Shown here in pieces: positions 18,595 through 25,698 of a stretch of 64,000 nt of DNA. The notes beneath the pieces were generated by a model. That model was not told the DNA's origin. It searched no databases and saw only the letters and a program-made list of their open reading frames with translations. The stretch's first letter is position 1. Every line of letters begins with the position of its first letter. Made by a program: the position numbers and the translations under genes. The stretch comes from Candidatus Melainabacteria bacterium (GTDB lineage Bacteria > Cyanobacteriota > Vampirovibrionia > Obscuribacterales > Obscuribacteraceae), in assembly GCA_016212515.1 (NCBI GenBank), contig JACRFZ010000087.1, positions 124,001 to 188,000 on the forward strand, given 5' to 3'.

Positions 18595-19293
18595 CTAGAA
18601 GCGGAAGGCGTTGCGGGTACCGAGGCCGGTCATCATCAGACTGGTCATCCCGAGTCCCATCATTGTGTTCGGACGGCGGAGAACACTTCCGAGCACAGCT
18701 CCGGCTCCGAATCCAGCAAGAGCGCTGACTGCATGAGACATACCGGATTTACGAATGTCTCTTCTCTGCACCGGATGCGGTGAGGGAGCGGAGAGATACT
18801 GTGTTTGTTGAACATTGCCGAAGGCAGTCATGGGAGCAGAGCTATCGGACTGACCGGGCATAATCCAGTCGCTGGTGCCGCCGGCGTTACCGCCTGCACC
18901 CTGGGAGACCATGCCGGGAGCATCGCCCTGGGCTTGCACTTGATTCTGGTTGGCGTATTCGTTCTGAAAGCTACCTTGATTCATCATGGAGTCCATGACG
19001 TTCTGGCGGGTCTGCTTGGCAGTGGACAGATTGTCTTGGTTAGCATTCATCTGGTTGGGGTCGCCGTTCACGTTCATTCCCATGTCACGGGCTTGCGCTT
19101 GAGATTGAGCAAGTTTCTGGGCAACCTGGGGATCGAGCGGAACAACTTCCGGAGGGAGAAAGGAATCAGACTCTGCGGTCATCGCGTATTGGGCATAGGC
19201 GGGAGTGCTTACTTGAGCAAACACACAGGAGACAAGGACAACGCTCATTGCCAGTTTGGCTATTTTGTTTTGCGTGGCGTCTTTGCTTCTCAT
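18595..19293 (-). CDS. Secreted Q/N/M-rich protein with Gly-rich C-terminal hydrophobic segment
   Basis: 232 residues. A signal peptide ends in PAYAQ (about 35). The middle (50-150) is rich in Gln, Asn and Met. The last 60 residues contain a weakly hydrophobic Gly/Ala stretch (AVSALAGFGAGAVLGSVL, MMGLGMTSLMMTGLGT) that could insert in a membrane. No family was recognised. It heads a likely transcript with the gene at 17923-18561. Its promoter has the same palindrome and TAAAGT -10 box as the giant VirB6-like gene, which links it functionally to that machine. Confidence 0.6.
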   Translation of the reverse strand: MRSKDATQNKIAKLAMSVVLVSCVFAQVSTPAYAQYAMTAESDSFLPPEVVPLDPQVAQKLAQSQAQARDMGMNVNGDPNQMNANQDNLSTAKQTRQNVMDSMMNQGSFQNEYANQNQVQAQGDAPGMVSQGAGGNAGGTSDWIMPGQSDSSAPMTAFGNVQQTQYLSAPSPHPVQRRDIRKSGMSHAVSALAGFGAGAVLGSVLRRPNTMMGLGMTSLMMTGLGTRNAFRF

Positions 19294-19348
19294 TTCCGTT
19301 TACCGTTTATTTGATGTTGCCGTCAGGGGTGTTTCGCTTTGTGTGAAT

Positions 19349-19377
19349 ACTTTACGAAAGTCCCCCTGGAATGGAAA
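19349..19377 (-). promoter_or_regulatory. Promoter of the Q/N-rich secreted protein gene
   Basis: Minus strand: -10 TAAAGT (19349-19354), 17-bp spacer, -35 TTTCCA (19372-19377). The -35 box matches the consensus poorly (4/6), as often at activator-dependent promoters. The palindrome lies 9 bp further upstream. Confidence 0.45.
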
Positions 19378-19386
19378 TCGGGGGAT

Positions 19387-19404
19387 TTCCCATGGGTATG
19401 GGAA
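19387..19404. promoter_or_regulatory. Palindrome TTCCC-N8-GGGAA, second copy
   Basis: TTCCC-ATGGGTAT-GGGAA, 9 bp upstream of the -35 box. Its arms extend imperfectly outward to GGGGGA and TTCCCCC. It has the same arms and spacing as 16399-16416. Confidence 0.5.
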
Positions 19405-19434
19405 GATTCCCCCTTACTCCAATCTCTTTACAAC

Positions 19435-20433
19435 CTAGAAGTTTGTGATCACAGCCGTGGGCAAGAGGCGCTGGCCGGTCTTCTGGGCAGTTATGTTAGC
19501 GGGTGAGAACTGGGTGAAAGGCAAACCGAAGTCAGTAGTTTTATTTGTGTATACCGGCATACGGCGGAAGCCCTGACCGAATTCATAAGATTGATTAGCG
19601 CTCAAGGCTCCAATCGGATTGTTTCTGGTGGCCGACAGACCGAAGTCCTGGATGGTGGAACCGGTGGAGATGACGTTGCCGCCGGCCTGGAAGCGCTGAC
19701 CGCCGCCCAGGTCGATGGAGTTGTGTCTGAGACCGTTACCGGTAGGTACGCCGGTGACGGCACCCCAACCAGCCCAGGGTCCAAGGCGCTCTACGTTATC
19801 CTGGGAACCGTCGTCCGGTCCCATACCGATCATGGAGTTACGACCTCTCAAGTCCCACTGGTGGGTCTCCTGTCCACCACGGCGTACCGTGGGGATAGAA
19901 GTGTAATAGCCACCGGTACCGGCGATACCGCCGGTGGGAATGATATTGACCTGCTGAGACGGATTGATCATGCCGATAGGAGCAGTGAGCGAACCAGGGT
20001 CAGCACCGGGAGTGGACGGCGGTGCCGGCACAATGCCGGTCAAGGACGGTCCCAGTACGCCGGGAGGCGATACAACCGCCGGGCTCACAGGCAGCGGAAT
20101 GCCCGAGAAACTATTGTCTATCTGGTTGGCCGGAATAGATGGCACCCAGGGCAAGAGGGTGGGAGCACCACCCATACCGGGTGTGACCGGCACAGGAGTA
20201 GGTCCGTCACCGATAGCAGGCGGGGCGCCTTCGATAGGCGACATAAAAGGAGCACCGGTTTGCTGCCCGGGAATCAATGGTGTGCGCAGGGTAGTGACCG
20301 GTCCACCGGGCGCAGGTCCGACTTGCGGCGGGCTTCCCGGCCAGGGACCGGGGCTGGCAGCCTGAGCCGCCGAGTTAAAAGCCGCTCCAAGGGTGATGGC
20401 AGTGATTATGGGCAAGAACTTGAGGTTTAACAT
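19435..20433 (-). CDS. Secreted Pro/Gly-rich protein, paralogue B
   Basis: 332 residues starting at an ATG with AGGAG 8 nt upstream; a longer upstream reading lacks this. A signal peptide ends near SAAQA (about 25). The mature protein is Pro/Gly-rich (about 25-160) followed by a more mixed region with VNIIPTGGI and a C-terminal QKTGQRLL. It shares with the upstream gene LRxPLIP, an EGxPPxIGDG segment, PVTPG, PPSTPGxD and VNIxPTGGI, so the two arose by tandem duplication. No known family was recognised. Location suggests an envelope or extracellular component of the T4SS-like locus. Confidence 0.6.
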   Translation of the reverse strand: MLNLKFLPIITAITLGAAFNSAAQAASPGPWPGSPPQVGPAPGGPVTTLRTPLIPGQQTGAPFMSPIEGAPPAIGDGPTPVPVTPGMGGAPTLLPWVPSIPANQIDNSFSGIPLPVSPAVVSPPGVLGPSLTGIVPAPPSTPGADPGSLTAPIGMINPSQQVNIIPTGGIAGTGGYYTSIPTVRRGGQETHQWDLRGRNSMIGMGPDDGSQDNVERLGPWAGWGAVTGVPTGNGLRHNSIDLGGGQRFQAGGNVISTGSTIQDFGLSATRNNPIGALSANQSYEFGQGFRRMPVYTNKTTDFGLPFTQFSPANITAQKTGQRLLPTAVITNF

Positions 20434-20483
20434 CTGTATTCTCCTGGAGGCTTTGGTGGACCTTGAACTTATAAATAACGATC

Positions 20484-21278
20484 TCAATAGGGGGCTATTG
20501 TGAATTTGGACTTCTGACCCGTCTTACTTATGATTCGGTTTCCGTACCGAATGGCTGTCGCCTGAGCATCGGGAATGTTGGGACAGCGCACCGGGCCGTC
20601 CATACTGGGAGAGAGCCCTTGCCGGGGTCCGTCTTGCGAACACTGGGGAGCCATCTTCACATCGGGTTTGTCGACCGGCTTATCGCCAAAATCGAAAGCA
20701 TATGAGGCGTTCCCGCTTGCGGCGTTGCGATTGCGACCGTGGTCGAAACTGCGCTGGGCATTCCATCTCTCAGTGGGTGCTGAGCCGAAAATGCCGCCGG
20801 TGGGATTAATATTCACCACCGACGCCGGAGCGGGGCAACCGGTGCCGCCACCCCAACCATTTATATTGCCCCAGTCGGAACCGGGAGTGGAAGGCGGCGG
20901 TGTCAGATACGGTGCCACATACGAGTCAACCAGATCGCGCTGGGAACCATCCACCGGCGGCACATAAACAGCGCTGGGCGGCGGGCAGGGTCCACCAAGG
21001 TGACCGGGTGTCACAGGAGGAGGGTTGAATCCGTCACCGATGGGAGGCGGCTGACCTTCGTAAGGCATCGAATAGGCTGGTGCGTTGGGCGCACAAGGTA
21101 TAAGAGGATTGCGAAGGGTCCTCATCACATCGGCTTCTCCATAAGCGCCAGCCTGGCCGGCACCCACAGTCAGCCCCGTAAGCAGGCAAAAAACCTGAGA
21201 CAAAAGCAAAACCCGGGCACATCCGGCCCGTCCTTTGGTTTTTATGCTCGTCCGGTCTTTTGACACAGTCTTCTCCAT
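20484..21278 (-). CDS. Secreted Pro/Gly/Cys-rich protein, paralogue A
   Basis: 264 residues with a basic N-terminus, a hydrophobic signal segment (VLLLSQVFCLLTGLTVGAG) and a probable cleavage site near AGA (about 45). The mature part is Pro/Gly-rich with about seven Cys (IPCAPNAP, GGPCPPPS, TGCPAP, PQCSQD, VRCPN), which suggests disulfides; paralogue B lacks these Cys. Shared motifs with B are LRNPLIP, PPPIGDG, PVTPG, PPSTPGSD and VNINPTGGI. It is the first gene of the minus-strand cluster, with a promoter at 21322-21350. Paralogue B follows after 50 nt. Confidence 0.6.
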   Translation of the reverse strand: MEKTVSKDRTSIKTKGRAGCARVLLLSQVFCLLTGLTVGAGQAGAYGEADVMRTLRNPLIPCAPNAPAYSMPYEGQPPPIGDGFNPPPVTPGHLGGPCPPPSAVYVPPVDGSQRDLVDSYVAPYLTPPPSTPGSDWGNINGWGGGTGCPAPASVVNINPTGGIFGSAPTERWNAQRSFDHGRNRNAASGNASYAFDFGDKPVDKPDVKMAPQCSQDGPRQGLSPSMDGPVRCPNIPDAQATAIRYGNRIISKTGQKSKFTIAPY

Positions 21279-21321
21279 TTGCCGAAGTTATTCAGGACTA
21301 CCTATACATCGGCGTGACAAT

Positions 21322-21350
21322 ACAGTAAGCCTTGGGCAAGGCATTGTCTT
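21322..21350 (-). promoter_or_regulatory. Putative promoter with an operator-like palindrome in the spacer
   Basis: Minus strand: -35 AAGACA (21345-21350), 17-bp spacer, -10 TACTGT (21322-21327), both imperfect. The spacer holds the palindrome GCCTTG-GG-CAAGGC (21329-21342), where a repressor or a MerR-type activator would act. A second near-palindrome around CTACGTAG (21355-21369) lies 4 bp upstream of the -35 box. Confidence 0.35.
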
Positions 21351-21369
21351 GGGTGTACCTACGTAGTAC

Positions 21370-21918
21370 CCCCCGGTTTTTCCCACTATTGCGCCAATTT
21401 GTTCTATATAAGAGGAACGGCGAAGAGTACCGGCCGCCTCAAGCCAATCCGCCGCCAGGGCCGGCTTTCGACCAGGCGGTAATCAGAGGCGGGCTGCTTG
21501 AGGGTAGGGCCTGAGAGGACGGCGACAGCCCTGCCAGCGCCCGCGCATAGCCATTGTATATATTAAACATATTTCCTTTAGCCGCTCCAGGCGCAAGGGA
21601 AGCGACCTCAGTACTGCCGCTTGAGGAATTAACCTGAAGAAACACGGCAAAACCGATTCTATATAGATTACCGGGTCTGATGCATAGACGGCGGGGCAGG
21701 GTCTTTTCAAACCGGCAAAAAGCCGCCGATCCCTGGTTTGACGGATCTTGCCCTTTAAATTGGCAAGAAATCGTTAGCAAGATAAGCGTCTCATAAAATG
21801 TACAGTAAAGCGTTTGTCACCGCAGGCAGTATCGCCACCAAATATGCGCCCATACACCACTTGCGGTGCTTGCAAATAGGTGGAAAAATTGCGCACCATT
21901 GGCAATGGCAAATTTTCT
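21370..21918. other. Gene-free stretch
   Basis: About 550 nt between the divergent start of the minus-strand cluster and the coiled-coil gene. A 113-codon open frame on the minus strand (21439-21780) has no SD and no recognisable features, so I do not call it. No RNA gene was recognised. Confidence 0.4.
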
Positions 21919-21947
21919 TTTACAAATCTCAGGTTTGTCGGTATTAT
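21919..21947 (+). promoter_or_regulatory. Promoter of the coiled-coil protein gene
   Basis: TTTACA (21919-21924), 17-bp spacer, TATTAT (21942-21947). Transcription would start near 21954, about 16 nt before the GTG start. This excludes an ATG at 21880, which lies upstream of the promoter. Confidence 0.65.
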
Positions 21948-21969
21948 AGGTGCAAGAAAGGGGGCGCCT

Positions 21970-22599
21970 GTGAGCACTCAAAGAGCAAATAGTTTGGAAA
22001 ACCTGGATTTCTTCTCAAATCAAACACCGGCCCAACACAACGAGGCTGTCAACCTGGATGGGCTCGATCACGTTTTCAAATGGGCATCAGAGACGGTATC
22101 AGATAACGACGAGGATAAACGAGTCAGGCAAGCTCGCGAAACTCGCATGCGTCGGCAAGTTCTCGACATTGTGCAGCAATACAAAGAGCAAAAGGTTCTC
22201 TCTAAGAGCCAAGACGAAGTTGCTTATCTACAAAGAAGAGTGATTGCCCTCCTCAGCAAACTGCAAGAAGTGACTGAGGAAAACGCCAACGTCAAACAAA
22301 TAATGGTCAGCCAGTTCTGGGCCGTCCAGAAAATTCCTTTCCTGGAAGCTCAAATCAAATCACTGAAAGTGGTTGAATACGAGAAAGAAGCAGCCGTCAA
22401 AGAGAGACGTTACTTGATGGATGCGCTGGCCAAGCTGAAAGTGGAAAGAGACTACCTGGAAGATATTCTGGAGACTGTGGAAACCGAAAACACCAGGCTC
22501 TCGGAAATTCTCCGGGAAACCAGACAAGAAGTGGTAAAACTTCAGTCCCGCAAGTGGTGGCATTTCCTTTTGCCCCTCAAAAATCTGTTCACGCGCTAG
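21970..22599 (+). CDS. Coiled-coil protein of unknown function
   Basis: 209 residues from a GTG with AGGGGG 5 nt upstream. The start is set by the promoter just upstream. Residues 1-45 are polar. From about 50 to 190 the sequence is a nearly continuous charged helix with heptad character (SKSQDEVAYLQRRVIALLSKLQEVTEENANVKQ..., KLKVERDYLEDILETVETENTRLSEIL). The end is basic-aromatic (KWWHFLLPLKNLFTR), a possible amphipathic membrane anchor. It has no signal peptide and is cytoplasmic. It is a single gene with its own promoter and terminator. No function is assigned. Confidence 0.75.
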   Translation: MSTQRANSLENLDFFSNQTPAQHNEAVNLDGLDHVFKWASETVSDNDEDKRVRQARETRMRRQVLDIVQQYKEQKVLSKSQDEVAYLQRRVIALLSKLQEVTEENANVKQIMVSQFWAVQKIPFLEAQIKSLKVVEYEKEAAVKERRYLMDALAKLKVERDYLEDILETVETENTRLSEILRETRQEVVKLQSRKWWHFLLPLKNLFTR

Positions 22600-22685
22600 C
22601 TGCAGCTAAGTTCACCAAAAACAGGTTCGCTCGAAACCATTCAAAACTCTAATCCATCCAATTAGATCAAAGTGGTTCAAAAAGG

Positions 22686-22715
22686 GCTCGTCTCATGGAC
22701 GAGCTTCTTTTTTTT
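22686..22715 (+). terminator. Intrinsic terminator of the coiled-coil gene
   Basis: Stem GCTCGTC/GACGAGC with a 5-nt loop, followed by TTCTTTTTTTT on the plus strand. It sits between the coiled-coil gene and the convergent rarA. Confidence 0.92.
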
Positions 22716-22762
22716 AGGCAGCGGTTAAAAGCCTCAAAACAAACGCGGGGCAATTTCAAATT

Positions 22763-24061
22763 TCAATCGAGTAGATTGAGCGCCTTGCCCAACTTTCCTT
22801 CAAAGCCACGCTTGGTTGGTCTGTAGTACTTCTTGCCGGCAAGCTCTCGCGGTAAACATTCCATATCATCGGCCACACCCTGCTCGAAATCATGAGCATA
22901 CTTGTAGCCCTTGCCGTATCCAATATCTTCCATAAGGCGAGTAGGTGCGTTACGCAAGTGCAGGGGAACCGGATGCTGCATCATATTCAATGCGTCCTGG
23001 GCAGCCGCCTTATAAGCAGTGTAAATGGCATTGGACTTGGGAGCCATGGCCATATAGACGACAGCCTGAGTGAGAGCCAGTTTACCCTCAGGCATACCGA
23101 TGAACTGCACGGTTTGCATGGCAGCTACAGCCTGAGTAAGCGCCTGCGGAGCGGCCAGACCGATATCCTCCGAAGCGAAACGCACCAGCCGCCTGGCCAC
23201 GAAAAGCGGCTCCTCGCCAGCTTCCAGCATACGAGCCAACCAATAGATGCTGGCTTGAATATCTGAATTGCGAATTGACTTGTGCAGCGCCGAGATCAAA
23301 TTGTAGTGATTCTCGCCGTCCTTATCGTATTTGAGAATCGCCTGTTGCACCGAAGATCTGATTTCCGCTTCGGTAATCTCGGTTTTCTCACGCTTCTTAG
23401 CCAGCTTGGCTGCTAATTCAAGGGAATTCAAAGCCGTGCGCGCATCGCCTGATGCATAGACGGCGATCATCTTCAGCACTTCATCACTGGCAGTCAGTCC
23501 ATAATCGCCCAGCCCACGCTCAGGCAGACTGAGAGCCGACTTCATTATGCCCAGCAGATCCTCAAGACCGAGTTCCTGCATGACAAAAACTTTCAACCTG
23601 GAAAGAAGCGCCGAGTTAATCTCAAAGGAAGGATTTTCGGTGGTGGCACCTACAAGCACGATAGTGCCGTTTTCAACAAAGGGCAAGAAAGCATCTTGCT
23701 GAGCCTTGTTGAAGCGATGAATCTCGTCTACAAACAAAATGGTACGTCGCCCTTCAATGTTCATAAAGGCTTCCGCTTCCGCCATGACGGTCTTGATCTC
23801 TTTTATGCCTGAGGTAACGGCAGAAAAAGCAATCCATTTACTCTCTGTTTGACCGGCAATAATGCGCGCCAGAGTGGTTTTGCCTACACCGGGAGGTCCC
23901 CACAAAATAAAGGAACTGAGACTCTGAGAGAGCATGGTCTTGAGCACACCGCCCTCCTCCAGAAGCTTGGTCTGGCCGAAGTACTCATCGAGATTGCGAG
24001 GACGCATGCGCTCAGCCAGTGGCGGCTGGTTCAAGGAGGAGGCTTTTGCAGGGGCTGCCAT
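22763..24061 (-). CDS. rarA: Replication-associated recombination protein A (AAA ATPase)
   Basis: 432 residues, RarA/MgsA family, a clamp-loader-like AAA+ ATPase acting at stalled replication forks. Visible features: the N-terminal RMRPRNLDEYFGQ typical of the family, Walker A GPPGVGKTT (about 55), Walker B/DEIHRFNKAQQDAFL (about 110), sensor GATTENPSFE, LLSR arginine-finger region, and the C-terminal tetramerisation domain (AALHKSIRGSD-like ALHKSIRNSD, WLARMLEAGEEP). Full length. A 33-codon frame ends 3 nt before its ATG and may be translationally coupled. Confidence 0.95.
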   Translation of the reverse strand: MAAPAKASSLNQPPLAERMRPRNLDEYFGQTKLLEEGGVLKTMLSQSLSSFILWGPPGVGKTTLARIIAGQTESKWIAFSAVTSGIKEIKTVMAEAEAFMNIEGRRTILFVDEIHRFNKAQQDAFLPFVENGTIVLVGATTENPSFEINSALLSRLKVFVMQELGLEDLLGIMKSALSLPERGLGDYGLTASDEVLKMIAVYASGDARTALNSLELAAKLAKKREKTEITEAEIRSSVQQAILKYDKDGENHYNLISALHKSIRNSDIQASIYWLARMLEAGEEPLFVARRLVRFASEDIGLAAPQALTQAVAAMQTVQFIGMPEGKLALTQAVVYMAMAPKSNAIYTAYKAAAQDALNMMQHPVPLHLRNAPTRLMEDIGYGKGYKYAHDFEQGVADDMECLPRELAGKKYYRPTKRGFEGKLGKALNLLD

Positions 24062-24064
24062 AAC

Positions 24065-24166
24065 TTACTGGAACATGACCCAGGCACTGGGAATGAGAGT
24101 GCCAAGGAAAATGAAAATCATCAACCAGATAATAAATTGCTTGCTGTTCTTGAAAAATCGAGTCAT
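24065..24166 (-). CDS. Possible 33-residue membrane microprotein upstream of rarA
   Basis: A short frame MTRFFKNSKQ... has a basic N-terminus and one clear membrane helix (FIIWLMIFIFLGTLIPSAWVMF). It stops 3 nt before the rarA ATG, as a coupled leader ORF would. No good SD is visible and there is no homology evidence. The strong charge-then-hydrophobic pattern is the main argument that it is real. Confidence 0.4.
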   Translation of the reverse strand: MTRFFKNSKQFIIWLMIFIFLGTLIPSAWVMFQ

Positions 24167-24788
24167 TTAACTGCTTATAGCCAGGGAAACGCGGAAACAT
24201 TGAATATTACCACTACCAAATTCACATGGCAAAAGCGAAATGAGGGCTCTAGCAACCCCTCCGGTTGATAAAGCCCTCATTACTGATGTGCGACCAAGTA
24301 AAACCTTAGTTGCGCAGGCACTCACAAATAGAGCGCGCGCTCAGAAACTTTAGACAGAGAAACTCAAATTAGCTGAAGCTCAAACTTGCGATGAGCACTT
24401 AGAGCAGGGCTATTTCTCAAAGCCCCCAAGAACAAATGCCGGCGCCGACCAGAGGCAACCATCCATAAAACGCGGCGTAAAGCCACAACTAGCCTGTGGG
24501 CGGTCTGGCCCGAAGTTCCATAATTAAGGATCCTCTTATCTGCTAGGGATAACACGAAGAATAAGTCCTTTCTAATATCATCATTCCACAGGGCTCTCAG
24601 CCCGGAAAGGGCAAAGTGAGCAAATTTCTGTTTTCTGCCCAACATTAACTGTAAAAATAATCGGATTAGGGGCTAAGATTAAATCTAGGACTAATGAAAG
24701 AGACCGGCTAAGCCGCTCCTAATTGGCGCAGAATGTGGGTTGTTCGGTAAGCACAAGGACCAAGGCAGTCTCACTACAGTTTGGAGGA
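24167..24788. other. Gene-free region between rarA and a TPR gene
   Basis: About 620 nt with no convincing gene. It contains a two-part hairpin at 24590-24623 (GCTC, inner stem GCCC-GGAAA-GGGC, GAGC), a short palindrome CGGCT-A-AGCCG near 24705, and a 93-codon minus-strand frame (24364-24645) whose sequence does not look like protein. A structured RNA is possible but none was recognised. Confidence 0.4.
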
Positions 24789-24791
24789 ATG

Positions 24792-25697
24792 ATGCTCGCT
24801 AAAAAGCGACAGAAATACAGTCCTAAGCCAGAAGCGGTCATGCCGGTGCTTCTGCTTTGCCTCTTCACTGCCATGCTGCCCATGGAAGCTAAACTTCCCC
24901 CGGTACTGCAGAGCTTCACCGACGACGACAGAGTTAAAGACGCGCCTGAAGACAAGGTAGACGAGAAGAATCCTGAAGCTGAGATCTTCAAAGTTCGCAC
25001 CACCAATGACGAGAAGCTCCAGGCCCGCAGCGAAATCTACTTTCTCACCGACAAGATAACCAGTTGCAGAGATCGCAGCCTGCACATCCCGGGTCTCGAT
25101 CTCAGCACCCTGCCCAGGGAAAGGCGCGAAACGCTGGAGCAGTCTCTGGCGGCGATTCGTGCCAGGCAACTGGCCAGCCTCCTGAACCGCCGCGGCACAT
25201 CGCTGGCTATCCTCGGCGACAACAGTCGCGCCCTTAACGACCTTGATGAAGCCGTCAACTTTGACGCCGAATATGCGCCCGCTTACAACAACCGGGCCTG
25301 GCTGAGAGCCCAGAAAGGGGAGTTAAAGGAAGCCCTTACCGACGTCAACAAAGCGCTGGAACTGGCTCCAAAGATGGCCGAAGCCTACGACACCAGGGGC
25401 GCCATCAATCTGGTTTTGAAGAAAACCGGAGATGCCATAGAAGATTTCAACGTCTCCATAACCTGCAATCCCAAGTATGCAGAAGCCTATTTTCATAGAA
25501 GCATCGCCCACAAGCTAATGGGCAATCTAGATAAATACAAAGAAGACGAGAGTCGGGCTAAAGAACTGGAGAAACAGGCATTGTTCGAGTCGGAAGAAAC
25601 CGGCAAACAGCCCAGACCAAAAGAGGAAGCCGCCAGAGAGAAGTCCCCGGCCACCAATCAAAAGGAAGAAGAACTAAAAGAGAAGCAGAGCAAGTAA
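24792..25697 (+). CDS. TPR-repeat protein with N-terminal membrane/signal segment
   Basis: 301 residues from the second of two adjacent ATGs, with GGAGG 4 nt upstream. A basic N-terminus precedes one hydrophobic segment (VMPVLLLCLFTAMLPM, about 17-32), a signal peptide or anchor. An acidic linker follows, then three TPR units (about 120-235: LLNRRGTSLAILGDNSRAL, AYNNRAWLRAQKGELKEAL, AYDTRGAINLVLKKTGDAI, AYFHRSIAHKLMGNLDKY). The tail is Glu/Lys-rich. Probably a periplasm-facing protein-interaction module. Its stop codon is 1 nt from the convergent uvrC stop. Confidence 0.8.
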   Translation: MLAKKRQKYSPKPEAVMPVLLLCLFTAMLPMEAKLPPVLQSFTDDDRVKDAPEDKVDEKNPEAEIFKVRTTNDEKLQARSEIYFLTDKITSCRDRSLHIPGLDLSTLPRERRETLEQSLAAIRARQLASLLNRRGTSLAILGDNSRALNDLDEAVNFDAEYAPAYNNRAWLRAQKGELKEALTDVNKALELAPKMAEAYDTRGAINLVLKKTGDAIEDFNVSITCNPKYAEAYFHRSIAHKLMGNLDKYKEDESRAKELEKQALFESEETGKQPRPKEEAAREKSPATNQKEEELKEKQSK

Positions 25698-25698
25698 G

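Noticed and set aside
21439..21780. 113-codon minus-strand frame
   Set aside because: It has no SD, no recognised motif and an overlapping second frame of similar quality; the region is probably non-coding.
24590..24623. Hairpin GCCC-GGAAA-GGGC as an SRP RNA tip
   Set aside because: The loop resembles the SRP tetraloop, but the flanking asymmetric loop does not match the SRP consensus.
24364..24645. 93-codon minus-strand frame
   Set aside because: The sequence shows no protein-like pattern; the region looks non-coding.
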